From Cherax quadricarinatus (taxonomy: Eukaryota > Arthropoda > Malacostraca > Decapoda > Parastacidae), in the NCBI RefSeq assembly GCF_038502225.1, contig NC_091322.1, positions 1,552,249 to 1,616,248 on the forward strand: DNA of 64,000 bases, read 5' to 3'. Positions 38,170 to 48,040 of this stretch are shown here, piece by piece. The translations under genes and the position numbers were made by a program. Below the pieces are notes generated by a model, which worked only from the letters and a program-made list of their open reading frames with translations, was not told the DNA's origin and ran no database searches. The first letter of the stretch is position 1. Every line of letters begins with the position of its first letter.

Positions 38170-39216
38170 TAAATTGTAATATGAGAGTTGTTGTACACCA
38201 TTAAAGCCAATATTTTTTCATTATTTTATAAGTTAAATAACTCATTTGCAACTATACGCAACAATTGTCCTCAAACATTTGTTAAGTTATACCATGAATT
38301 AAGGAAAGATCCTGGACTTCACCTTACGAAAGCAGACAAAGCAAATGTGATAGTAATTATGGACAAGGTAGATTATAGTGGTAAAATAACATGTTAGAAG
38401 ACAGGGGAACTGACGTGCGCCCTTAAGTACCTAAAGTTAAAAACAAAAGAAGTAAAGTGTTCGAATATTATTTCCAACATTTAACAATGATTCCATCAAT
38501 AAAATGTGAAGTAATTGAAGAAAATAATTTAATACACAATATCAACTAATTGTAATTAATTTTTTTCTGATAAAGTAATTGTAATTGAAAATATGGAAGA
38601 TTAATTGACTTATAATGATGTAATTACTCCAAGGTTGCTGACGAAGGTGGTAGCAACTGCAAAACTATGAACCGATGGCGCTGACGTTACTCGTTATAAG
38701 AATGACGAAACACAAGGATTAACCTGAGTTTAGAACAAGCAAGGGAAACATGTTGAAGGTCAGGGAAAGGAGCTAAGGGAAAAGGTTAAAGGGAAGATGT
38801 AGTAGTTAAAGGGAGGACGAAGAGGTTCGAAGGAAGGGGTAGGGTTGGAGGAATGGGGGAGGGGTAACAATCAACACCATAATTTACTGATGGTAGCAAC
38901 GAAGACTCAACACAGTGTGGAGTTCCCCTGGGTAACTATCAAGAAAGTATCCCAGGGGAGCAGTTCACACATCACAACTCAACATTAAATGCTCCAGTGA
39001 GAGTTTCTGCTTCTTAGTTTTTACACAGAAACCGTATCATCGACCTCCAGTATTTACAGTAAGAGCGCCACTATTTTCCTGAAAGTCATTTACTAGTGCT
39101 CATGGAAAAGCCACAACTTTCAGCTTTTGCTCTTCAGAATTCCTCCTGGGAAACTACTTAACACTTCTCCAACAGTCCCAGGACGATACTTTGTTTCCCT
39201 CTCATAGATCTACCCC
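38170..39216. other. No recognised feature
   Basis: Intron sequence. A purine-rich part lies around 38750-38870. No gene seen. Confidence 0.45.
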
Positions 39217-39226
39217 ATTTCTCTAT

Positions 39227-39384
39227 GTTAAGTAAAAGGACACAAGTGCAACTAATGCAACATTTCGCTCTCTAGGAGCTTTGTCAAGCCCTGGAGAGCG
39301 AAACGTTGCCACAACAAAATCTCACATTATTTGAATTTGTGTCCTTTACGTAACATATTGTCAGTTATTCTACCAACATTAACA
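39227..39384. mobile_element. Penelope-like inverted element, family C, with target duplication
   Basis: CATTTCTCTA occurs on both sides (39217-39226 and 39385-39394). Inside are two inverted arms with GGACACAAGTGCAACTAATG-type outer sequence and the GAGAGCGAAA(C/T)G module. The minus arm reads GGC, TTGACAA, an AGCTC/GAGAGC hairpin, then GAAATG. It matches 44911-45086. Confidence 0.65.
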
Positions 39385-39439
39385 CATTTCTCTAACCTGA
39401 CAGTGTTAGAGAATGAGAAAAGAGATAAGAGACAAACCT

Positions 39440-40036
39440 CATACGAAAAATTCACACACAATACCTCATTCGTGTAGACAGATGGTTCATACAACCAACA
39501 AGTTGATAAATTAAGACACAGGTGAAAAACTTGATTATCTTTACTGCGAAAACGTTTCGCCACACAGTGGCTTCCTTAGTCTAATACAGAGAAGAATGGT
39601 TGAAGATCAGACGGAGTTTGAGGTAATCAGTCCCTCAGCCTGGAGTCGATGTAATCAGTCCATCAGTCTTGAGAAGAACACGGCATATGTACGAAGAAGT
39701 TGCTTAGATACGGTAGACAGGTGAGGTGAAGCAGTCGTAGGTGGTATCACATTTGACAAATCCAAATGTGGAAGTAGGTCATGCCTAAAGGTTAGGCAAG
39801 TGAAGAATTCCCTGTATTAAGATCCCAAGATGTTGCTGTGTCTGACAGTATATAAACAACTTGTTCGTGCATATGCTGTATTATTTTAGAAGATTGATGG
39901 ACTGAATACATCGGCTCCAAGCTGAGGGACTGATTTCCTCAAACTCCTACTGTTCTTCATCATTGTCCTTTGTATGGACTGATGAAGCCACTGTGTGGCG
40001 AAACGTTTCCCCAATAAAGATACTCAAGTGTTGCAC
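39440..40036. mobile_element. Penelope-like element, family A, two partial terminal copies
   Basis: A minus copy with a mutated core (CTAAGGA, near 39542-39586) and a plus copy with an intact core (39972-40016) flank about 400 bp without a protein. The plus copy ends in CAATAAAGATACTCAAGTGT and leads straight into the 29-bp array. Confidence 0.6.
39972..40016 (+). ncRNA. Hammerhead-like ribozyme motif, family A
   Basis: CTGATGA (39979), A, stem II GCCAC-TGT-GTGGC, GAAAC, GTT, then TCC..CAAT pairing partly with GTATGGA upstream. All core bases are canonical. Confidence 0.65.
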
Positions 40037-41601
40037 ATGAAACAGCAACACTGACGGGAAGTACCATGAAACAGCAACACTGACGGGAAGTACCATGAAA
40101 CAGCAACACTGACGGGAAGTACCATGAAACAGTAACACTGATGGGAAGCACCATGAAACAGCAACACTGACGGGAAGTACCATGAAACAATAACACTGAC
40201 GGGAAGTACCATGAAACAGCAACACTGACGGGAAGTACCATGAAACAGCAACACTGACGGGAAGCACCATGAAACAGCAACACTGACGGGAAGTACCATG
40301 AAACAGCAACACTGACGGGAAGCACCATGAAACAGCAACACTGACGGGAAGTACCATGAAACAGCAACACTGACGGGAAGTACCATGAAACAGCAACACT
40401 GACGGGAAGTACCATGAAACAGCAACACTGACGGGAAGTACCATGAAACAGCAACACTGACGGAAGTACCATGAAACAGCAACACTGACGGGAAGTACCA
40501 TGAAACAGCAACACTGACGGGAAGTACCATGAAACAGCAACACTGACGGAAGTACCATGAAACAGCAACGCTGACGGGAAGTACCATGAAACAGCAACAC
40601 TGACGGGAAGTACCATGAAACAGCAACACTGACGGGAAGTACCATGAAACAGCAACACTGACGGGAAGTACCATGAAACAGCAACACTGACGGGAAGTAC
40701 CATGAAACAGCAACACTGACGGGAAGTACCATGAAACAGCAACACTGACGGGAAGTACCATGAAACAGCAACACTGACGGGAAGTACCATGAAACAGCAA
40801 CACTGACGGGAAGTACCATGAAACAGCAACACTGACGGGAAGTACCATGAAACAGCAACACTGACGGGAAGTACCATGAAACAGCAACACTGACGGGAAG
40901 TACCATGAAACAGCAACACTGACGGGAAGTACCATGAAACAGCAACACTGACGGGAAGTACCATGAAACAGCAACACTGACGGGAAGTACCATGAAACAG
41001 CAACACTGACGGGAAGTACCATGAAACAGCAACACTGACGGGAAGTACCATGAAACAGCAACACTGACGGGAAGTACCATGAAACAGCAACACTGACGGG
41101 AAGTACCATGAAACAGCAACACTGACGGGAAGTACCATGAAACAGCAACACTGACGGGAAGTACCATGAAACAGCAACACTGACGGGAAGCACCATAAAA
41201 CAGTAACACTGACGGGAAGTACCATGAAACAGCAACACTGACGGGAAGCACCATGAAACAGTAACACTGACGGGAAGTACCATGAAACAGTAACACTGAC
41301 GGGAAGTACCATGAAACAGTAACACTGACGGGAAGTACCATGAAACAGTAACACTGACGGGAAGCACCATGAAACAGTAACACTGACGGGAAGCACCATG
41401 AAACAGTAACACTGACGGGAAGTACCATGAAACAGCAACACTGACGGGAAGTACCATAAAACAGTAACACTGACGGGAAGCACCATGAAACAGCAACACT
41501 GACGGGAAGCACCATAAAACAGTAACACTGACGGGAAGCACCATAAAACAGTAACACTGACGGGAAGCACCATAAAACAGTAACACTGACGGGAAGCACC
41601 T
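40037..41601. repeat. 29-bp tandem array, about 54 copies
   Basis: The unit is CATGAAACAGCAACACTGAC plus GGGAAGTAC. Two 28-bp variants (GACGGAAG) occur near 40460 and 40550. CAGTAACAC and GAAGCACC variants cluster in the right third. Because the minus-strand unit has no stop in any frame and 29 is not divisible by three, three long minus frames overlap. There is no start context or composition suggesting a protein. Confidence 0.95.
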
Positions 41602-41696
41602 GAGAACTACGAGTAGCTTGATACTTACACATTCAACTCTTCACCAACCATTGTTGTTTGAACAAATGTCAACTATGTGACTAGACTCATTAGTCT

Positions 41697-41714
41697 TCTC
41701 GCTCGCTCGCTCGC

Positions 41715-41808
<94 letters not shown>

Positions 41809-41847
41809 CTTCTTCTTCTTCTTCTTCTTCTTCTTCTTCTTCTTCTC
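41697..41847. repeat. Compound microsatellite (CTCG)n(CT)n(CTT)n
   Basis: Three motifs follow one another without spacer, each apparently derived from the last by slippage and mutation. Confidence 0.95.
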
Positions 41848-42229
41848 CACTTAGTTCTCTCTTCACTCACTGTTTCCTCTCCTCTCTCGCCACATACACG
41901 GAGGCTTACTCTGCCATTAGCTCCCACCCTATCAGCCTACCTTTCAAATTTTGTTGACCAATCCAAAGGTTTGTTATATCTCATGTCAGGTAACCCCCAC
42001 TCCCCGCTAGGGCTAGACTTAATTAACCCAGGCTGGCAGAATCTGACTTAACCTGACCCGCCCTACTATGAACATAGCACAGCAGCCCTAATGGGCCATG
42101 TGGTGTATAATGGAAGGCTTTAAACGAAATGATAATTTTTATCACACCCACAGTGGTATCAACCCTTTCCACAGCTGTATCAAACGTTCCCAGAACTGTA
42201 CTGAACGTAATAAAGTTTTGAAAACCGAC

Positions 42230-42370
42230 TGACGGACTGAACATATCGACTCCAGGCTGAGGGACTGATTACCTCAAACTCCTCCTCTTCTTGCACCTTT
42301 CTGCTTGTATTGGACTGATGAAGCCACTGTGTGGCGAAACGCTTCCTAAATAAATATTCCCATATGTTGC
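42230..42370 (+). mobile_element. Penelope-like element, family A, terminal copy interrupted by family B
   Basis: The CTGATGA core is at 42315 with stem II GCCAC-TGT-GTGGC and GAAACGCTT (one change from CGTT). It ends AAATATTCCCATATGTTGC, where the family B element inserted. The sequence resumes at 44281. Confidence 0.65.
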
Positions 42371-42639
42371 TGGTAGGTAAGACACATAGGCAACAGTTAG
42401 GCAACTTTATTCCGAAACCTTTCGCCTACACAGTAGGCTTCTTCAGTCTGAAGAAGCCTACTGTGTAGGCGAAACGTTTCGGAATAAAGTTGCCTAACTG
42501 TTGCCTATGTGTCTTACCTACCAACCTGTCGGTATTTTATACCACTTTAATGTTCATCTTGTCAGACACTGCAACACATGGCCTCTTGGTACAGAAAACA
42601 CCTTGGACAACCCTTTCAAGTGAGAACTGTTGGTTCTGA

Positions 42640-43998
42640 GAGGGACCTGACCTCTCAGTGGCTACATTCTCACTACTACTACTACTCTGCACCTCTCCTT
42701 CCGACAGTATTTAATAATGGCAATCAAGTCTCCGTCCCTGACTTTCGCTTGGCTGATTTCATAGGACTGAAAAATTACTTAAGTGGGCTGAACTGGAATG
42801 ACCTGACTAAGGGTCAGGTAGGTGGTGATGGTTGCCGATATGATGCTTTCCAGGGCATAGTTCTAGCTGCTCAGTCAAATTATGTTCCAAATAGGGAAAT
42901 CAGATCAAACAAAAATGATCCTAAATGGATGAACAATAGATTAAAATATCTGATTGGTCAAAAGAGAGGCATATATAGGCAAATCAAAAGAGGAGAGGGG
43001 CAATTGAGAAATCGATATATTCAGTTAAAGAGAGAAATAAAAAAGGAATTAGAAAAGCAAAAAGAGATTATGAGGTTAAAGTTGCAAGAGAATCGAAGAC
43101 TAACCCAAAAGGATTCTTTCAGGTATACAGAAGTAAGATCAGGGACAAGATAGGCCCACTCAAAAGTTCCTCGGGTCAGCTCACTGACAGTGATAAGGAA
43201 ATGTGTAGAATTTTTAACACATACTTCCTCTCAGTTTTTACACAGGAGGATACCAGCGATATTCCAGAGATGATAAATTATGTAGAACAGGACGATAATA
43301 AACTGTGCACGATTAGGGTCACAAGTGACATGGTCCTTAGGCAAATAGATAAATTAAAACCTAACAAATCCCCAGGCCCTGATGAACTGTATGCAAGGGT
43401 TCTAAAGGAATGTAAAGAGGAGCTTAGCACACCTTTGGCTAATCTTTTCAACATATCACTACAAACTGACAAAGTTGATCCCATGTATCAGAAACCTTCC
43501 CTATGAGGATAGACTAAGGGCCCTGAATCTGCACTCTCTAGAAAGACGTAGAATTAGGGGGGATATGATTGAGGTGTATAAATGGAAGACAGGAATAAAT
43601 AAAGGGGATGTAAATAGTGTGCTGAAAATATCTAGCCTAGACAGGACTCGCAGCAATGGTTTTAAGTTGGAAAAATTCAGATTCAGGAAGGATATAGGAA
43701 AGTACTGGTTTGGTAATAGAGTTGTGGATGAGTGGAACAAACTCCCGAGTACAGTTATAGAGGCCAGAACGTTGTGTAGCTTTAAAAATAGGTTGGATAA
43801 ATACATGAGTGGATGTGGGTGGGTGTGAGTTGGACCTGATAGCTTGTGCTACCAGGTCGGTTGCCGTGTTCCTCCCTTAAGTCAATGTGACCTGACCTGA
43901 CTAGGTTGGGTGCATTGGCTTAAGCCGGTAGGAGACTTGGACCTGCCTCGCATGGGCCAGTAGGCCTTCTGCAGTGTTCCTTCGTTCTTATGTTCTTA
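42640..43998 (+). pseudogene. LINE family 3 (CR1-like), internally deleted
   Basis: It encodes the endonuclease-RT linker (VPDFRLADFIGLKNYLSGLN, then KNDPKWMNNRLKYLIGQKRG), then the RT N-terminus (KLKPNKSPGPDELYARVLKE, LANLFNISLQT). It jumps directly to the RT C-terminus (DKVDPM, then LPYEDRLRALNLHSLERRRI and KYWFGNRVVDEWNKLPSTVI). The catalytic palm is missing. The 3' tail ends TTCGTTCTTATGTTCTTA, short repeats typical of CR1 ends. It lies inside the family B Penelope-like element. Confidence 0.8.
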
Positions 43999-44152
43999 AG
44001 TCTCCGCACTGTCACTTGATCTTCAGATAGTTCCTGACTATGGAACTGAACTTCTCCAGACTGAGGGACTGACAACCTCAAATTCTACGACTTTAAGGGT
44101 GATGGACTGATTACATCGTCTTCATATCTCTACTGTTCCTGCCTACTTTCTG

Positions 44153-44198
44153 TATTCGACTGAAGAAGCCTACTGTGTAGGCGAAACGTTTCGGAATA
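44153..44198 (+). ncRNA. Hammerhead-like ribozyme motif, family B (best example)
   Basis: The stem I strand TATTCGA is followed by CTGAAGA (44160-44166; position 7 is free to vary in hammerheads), A, stem II GCCTAC-TGT-GTAGGC, GAAAC, GTT, then TCGGAATA. TATTCGA pairs with TCG(G)AATA in seven pairs with one bulge. The expected cut is after T44190. Stem III is only the palindrome ACGT, so activity would need a dimer, as described for Penelope hammerheads. AATAAAG follows. Confidence 0.7.
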
Positions 44199-44280
44199 AA
44201 GTTGCCTAACTGTTGCCTATGTGTCTTACCTACCAACCTGTCGGTATTTTATACCACTTTAATGTTCACCCATATGTTGC

Positions 44281-44890
44281 ATAAGTGTCTCAATTCTTCA
44301 ACTTGTCGGTTTTCAAAACCATTCATCACAACTGTCAGACACTGCATCATCATGGGATCTTGATACAAGAATTCTTCAAAACTTGTTCAACCTTTGGACG
44401 AAGACCTACTTCGACTAGTGGATGATACCACTATGACCCCGCCTCCCCCTGCTTCGCCTCACCTGACTACAGTATATAAGCCACGTCTAAGGCCCTATTC
44501 TGTACATTCTACAAGATTGATGGACTGAACACATCGACTCCAGGCTGAGGAACTGATGACCTCAAACTCCTCCTCTTCTTGCACCTTTCTGCTTGTATTG
44601 GACTGATGAAGCCACTGTGACGCGAAACGTTTCTTAAATAAAGATTCCCATATGTTGCATGTGATGAATGGTTTTGAAAACCGACAAGTTGAAGAATTGA
44701 GACACTTATGCAACACATGGGAATCTTTATTGAAGAAACGTTTCGCCACACAGTGGCTTCATCAGTCCAATACAAAGTAGAAATGGGTAAGGAGAGTAGA
44801 AGTTTTGAGGTAATCAGTCCCTCAACCTGGAATCGATGTGTTCAGTCCATCACTCTTGTAGGAAGTGCAGCACAGGGCCAGAGAGGTGGA
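44281..44890. mobile_element. Penelope-like element, family A, facing terminal copies
   Basis: A plus copy (core CTGATGA at 44603, stem II damaged as GCCAC/GACGC) and a minus copy (44728-44773) face each other across about 90 bp. Outer sequences share CCCATATGTTGCAT and GACACTTATGCAACACATGG. Confidence 0.6.
44728..44773 (-). ncRNA. Hammerhead-like ribozyme motif, family A
   Basis: The minus strand reads GTATTGGA, CTGATGA, A, GCCAC-TGT-GTGGC, GAAAC, GTT, TCTTCAATA. ATTGGA pairs with TC(TT)CAAT. The core is fully canonical. Confidence 0.68.
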
Positions 44891-44910
44891 TAAATACATG
44901 AGTAGATGTG

Positions 44911-45086
44911 TATAGTAAAAGGACACAAGTGCAACTAATGTGACATTTATTGTGGCAACGTTTCGCTCTCCAGGAGCTTTATCAAGCCATTACAAGAGCG
45001 AAACGTTGCCACAATAAATGTCACATTAGTTGCACTTGTGTCCTTTTACTATACATATTGTCGGTAATTCTACCAACTTTATTACA
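44911..45086. mobile_element. Penelope-like inverted element, family C, 176 bp, with 13-bp target duplication
   Basis: ATGAGTAGATGTG occurs at 44898-44910 and 45087-45099. The arms are inverted and perfect over about 59 bp, from TATAGTAAAAGGACACAAGT inward to GAGCGAAACG. One end has an extra 33 bp including TTGTCGGTAATTCTACCAAC. It inserted as one unit into a LINE tail. Confidence 0.8.
44952..44990 (-). ncRNA. Hammerhead-like motif, family C, with U3-A8 in place of C3-G8
   Basis: The minus strand reads TGGC, TTGATAA, A, GCTC-CTGGA-GAGC, GAAAC, GTT, GCCA. TGGC pairs with GCCA as stem I. Core position 3 is U and position 8 is A, a compensated change of the usual C-G pair. Confidence 0.5.
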
Positions 45087-45363
45087 ATGAGTAGATGTGG
45101 GTGGGTGTGAGTTAGACCTGATAGCTTGTGCTACCAGGTCGGTTGCCGTGTTCCTCCCTTAAGTCAATGTGACCTGACCTGACTAGGTTGGGTGCATTGG
45201 CTTAAGCCGGTAGGAGACTTGGACCTGCCTCGCATGGGCCAGTAGGCCTTCTGCAGTGTTCCTTCGTTCTTATGTTCTTATATACTGCGGTGAGATGAGT
45301 TGAAGCAGGAGGAGGCGGGGTCACAGTGGGACCTGCCACTAGTGTAAGTAGGTCGTCATCCTG

Positions 45364-45636
45364 TTGTTAGGCAAGACACATATGCAACAGTTAGGTATCT
45401 TTATTTCGAAACGTTTCGCCTACACAGTAGGCTTCTTCAGTCGAGTACAGAAAAGTTGATAGAAGCAGAAGATACTTGAAGACGATGTAATCAGTCCATC
45501 ACCCTTAAAGTTTTGAGGTGGTCAGTCCCTCAGTCTGGAGAAGAGCATTGTTCCGTTGTCTGAAATAAAGATACCTAACTGTTGCATATGTGTCTTGCCT
45601 AACAATCTGTCGGTATTTTATACCATTTTAATGTTC
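45364..45636. mobile_element. Penelope-like inverted element, family B, with 14-bp target duplication
   Basis: AGGTCGTCATCCTG occurs at 45350-45363 and 45637-45650. A minus copy with the module at 45404-45448 is followed by a short plus copy lacking the core. It ends ACCATTTTAATGTTC and is inserted in family A sequence. Confidence 0.78.
45404..45448 (-). ncRNA. Hammerhead-like ribozyme motif, family B
   Basis: The minus strand reads TACTCGA, CTGAAGA, A, GCCTAC-TGT-GTAGGC, GAAAC, GTT, TCGAAATA. Stem I has four pairs (TCGA/TCGA), then mismatches. Confidence 0.6.
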
Positions 45637-45650
45637 AGGTCGTCATCCTG

Positions 45651-45840
45651 CAAGAGTGATGGACTGAACACATCGATTCCAGGTTGAGGGACTGATTACC
45701 TCAAAACTTCTACTCTCCTTACCCATTTCTACTTTGCATTGGACTGATGAAGCCACTGTGTGGCGAAACGTTTCTTCAATAAAGATTCCCATGTGTTGCA
45801 TAAGTGTCTCAATTCTTCATATGTTGCATAAGTGTCTCAA
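45651..45840 (+). mobile_element. Penelope-like element, family A, terminal copy
   Basis: It continues the family A sequence interrupted at 45364. It holds an intact module at 45738-45780 and ends in CCCATGTGTTGCATAAGTGT. Confidence 0.65.
45738..45780 (+). ncRNA. Hammerhead-like ribozyme motif, family A (best example)
   Basis: ATTGGA, CTGATGA (45744-45750), A, stem II GCCAC-TGT-GTGGC, GAAAC, GTT, TCTTCAAT. ATTGGA pairs with TC(TT)CAAT in six pairs with a two-base bulge. AATAAAG overlaps the end of stem I. Confidence 0.7.
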
Positions 45841-45949
45841 TCTTCAACCTGAGGACTTCTATTATTTATATTTCTTGATGATGATGCCAAGAATTCTATT
45901 CGCTTTACTGTGAACACTTACGGACTGTTGTCTTTGTTTCATATTGAAC

Positions 45950-46240
45950 TGGTTTGGTAACAGAGTTGTGGATGAGTGGAACAAACTCCCCAGTACAGTT
46001 ACAGAGACTAAAACGTTGTGTAGTTTTAAAAATAGGTTGAATAAATACACGAGTGGGTGCGGTGGGTGTGAATTGGACCTGGTTAGCTTGTGCTACTAGC
46101 TCAGATGCCGTGCTCCTTCCTTAAGTGAATGTGACCTGACCTAACGAGGTTAGGGCATTGGCTTAAGCCGGTAGGAGACTTGGACCTGCCTCGCATGGGC
46201 CAGTAGACCTGTTACAGTGCTCCTTCTTTCTTATGTGATA
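45950..46240 (+). pseudogene. LINE family 3, 3' end
   Basis: It encodes WFGNRVVDEWNKLPSTV-like sequence, then the family tail with GACCTGACCTAACGAGGTTA and CGCATGGGCCAGTAGACC. 5' truncated. Confidence 0.75.
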
Positions 46241-46319
46241 TTATTTAGCTTACAGGTGTCATGGTTTTCCTTTCCAACGCACAGAATGGTAGGTACTACC
46301 ATTCATGGAAAATAATATG

Positions 46320-46734
46320 TTGTTAGGTAAGACACACATGCAACAGTTAGGTATCTTTATTTCGAAACGTTTCGCCTACACAGTAGGCTTCTTCAGTCGA
46401 GTACAGAAAAGTTGATAGAAGCAGAAGATACTTGAAGACGATGTAATCAGTCCATCACCCTTAAAGTTTTGAGGTGGTCAGTCCCTCAGTCTGGAGAAGA
46501 GCATTGTTCCATGGAACAATGCTCTTCTCCAGACTGAGGGACTGACCACCTCAAAACTTTAAGGGTGATGGACTGATTACATCGTCTTCAAGTATCTTCT
46601 GCTTCTATCAACTTTTCTGTACTCGACTGAAGAAGCCTACTGTGTAGGCGAAACGTTTCGAAATAAAGATACCTAACTGTTGCATATGTGTCTTACCTAA
46701 CAACCTGTCGGTATTTTATACCATTTTAATGTTC
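46320..46734. mobile_element. Penelope-like inverted element, family B, 415 bp, with 12-bp target duplication
   Basis: GAAAATAATATG occurs at 46308-46319 and 46735-46746. The arms are nearly perfect inverses meeting at GCATTGTTCC/ATGGAACAATGC near 46510. The right arm is longer by about 40 bp and ends ACCATTTTAATGTTC. Ribozyme-like modules lie at 46359-46404 (minus) and 46619-46665 (plus). Confidence 0.82.
46619..46665 (+). ncRNA. Hammerhead-like ribozyme motif, family B
   Basis: GTACTCGA, CTGAAGA, A, GCCTAC-TGT-GTAGGC, GAAAC, GTT, TCGAAATAAAG. It is mirrored by the minus copy at 46359-46404 in the same palindrome. Confidence 0.6.
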
Positions 46735-46952
46735 GAAAATAATATGGTTGGTATTATCATTCATGGTACATATTTTGGTAAGTAATACCACTCATGGTAG
46801 CTACTGCCACTATTACATTCAACATAATTCTTCGGCTAGTATTAGCCTTCACAAACACTAAACACAAGTACAGATACAAGTTCACTAATACAACAACCAA
46901 CTGCAACAGTTACCATCATTACTTGCGACAGGTACCATCACCTGCGGCATCT

Positions 46953-46984
46953 ACCACCACCACCACCACCACCACCACCACCAG
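46953..46984. repeat. (ACC)n microsatellite
   Basis: ACC units in a run of CAC-rich sequence to about 47060. Open frames here are Thr/Ser-rich artefacts. Confidence 0.9.
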
Positions 46985-47627
46985 CATCTACCACCAGCAT
47001 CAACCAGCATCAGCACCAACCAGCACTAGCACAAGCACCACCACCACCAGCATCAACCAGGCCACTTACACTGGAAAAAGTCATCACAAACACCACCACT
47101 CGTCATCGACAATGACATTAATCTCGACCATTAATCTTAGACGAAACAGAGCCCATCCCCCTTCCCCCAGTCTCACCCATACCCAGCCCCAAGCTCCTCT
47201 CACCCATACCCAACCCCAAGCTCCTCTCACCCATACCCAGTCCCTTGCTCCTCTCACCTATACCCAGCCTCGTTACGCGAGACGCAGAGGGCAACGGGAG
47301 AAATGGGAGGAGAGCAGAAGTGAAAGAGAAGTTGGAGGAGAGCTGATGGGAGAAATGGAAGGGAAAGTGAGAGGACAACGGGGACTTGGGAAGGAGAGGA
47401 GAGGGATGGGAAAGGGAGGAAGGTGAATGGCGGTAAAAGAGATGGAGGGGAGGGAAGGGAATGGGAGGGAGGGGAAAAGGGGAGGGAGGGAGGGAGGGAG
47501 GGAAGACAGAGGGTAGCGACAGTGGGAGGTCTGAAAAGATCTAGGGGTGAATGTGATGTACAGATTCCACGAAATAATGGTAATGGGAGCTAGGAGGGAA
47601 GAAGGGGAGAAAGGAAGTTAGAAGTGG

Positions 47628-47812
47628 AGAAGGAGAGCTGGAAGGGGAGAGGGAGAGCTGGAAGGGGAGAGGGAGAGCTGGAAGGGGAGAGGGAGAGCTG
47701 GAAGGGGAGAGGGAGAGCTGGAAGGGGAGAGGGAGAGCTGGAAGGGGAGAGGGAGAGCTGGAAGGGGAGAGGGAGAGCTGGAAGGGGAGAAGGGGAGCTG
47801 GAAAGGAAAAAG
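47628..47812. repeat. 20-bp purine tandem repeat
   Basis: About nine units of GAAGGGGAGAGGGAGAGCTG. Upstream, 47400-47520 is also GGGAGG-rich. Confidence 0.95.
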
Positions 47813-48040
47813 GATGAAGGTACCTCTCCCCCCCCCCACACACACTTACTTGAAGGGGTACGATCACACACATACGGGCAAGTAAATTTTATTACAGATT
47901 CCTGTGGTTTCTGTCCACTTGGTAGTAACAATAGATTCCTGTGTGTTAGCAGACTGTTGGGCGTCGCAGCCTAGAAAAAGAAACTTGTTAATTAAACTCC
48001 GGTATCTGCAGGAGTATCATATCCTGTGTAAGGAAACACT

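Larger units (their letters stand above)
42371..44268 (+). mobile_element. Penelope-like element, family B, with 12-bp target duplication
   Basis: CCCATATGTTGC is duplicated at 42359-42370 and 44269-44280. The left part is an inverted copy (42371-42447) facing a direct copy (from 42448). The right part is a direct copy (from about 44000) with the ribozyme module at 44153-44198. Both direct copies end in TTTATACCACTTTAATGTTC. LINE family 3 sequence occupies the middle. This is the inverted-plus-direct terminal layout known for Penelope elements. No Penelope RT remains. Confidence 0.7.
44884..45282 (+). mobile_element. LINE family 3 3' tail, interrupted by a family C element
   Basis: The tail sequence up to 44910 resumes at 45087/45100 and ends TTCTTATGTTCTTA. 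It matches 43795-43998. The interruption carries a 13-bp duplication. Confidence 0.75.

Noticed and set aside
40037..41601. Regular 29-bp repeats resembling a CRISPR array
   Set aside because: There are no unique spacers: units follow one another directly, in an intron-rich eukaryotic sequence without cas genes.
39947..41632. Three overlapping frames of 520-561 codons resembling a Cys/Phe-rich membrane protein
   Set aside because: The 29-bp unit cycles through all three frames and lacks stops on the minus strand. The frames are mutual shadows.
45862..46050. A short minus-strand frame with LFNLFLKLHNVL
   Set aside because: It is the antisense of LINE family 3; the same antisense frame appears at 43501-43806.
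46794..47426. A 210-codon Thr-rich frame
   Set aside because: It crosses an (ACC)n microsatellite and other simple sequence, with no domain, no conserved start and no splice support.
47541..47931. Ser/Pro-rich minus frames (PLPALPLPFQLSLSPSS type)
   Set aside because: They come from the 20-bp purine repeat at 47628-47812.
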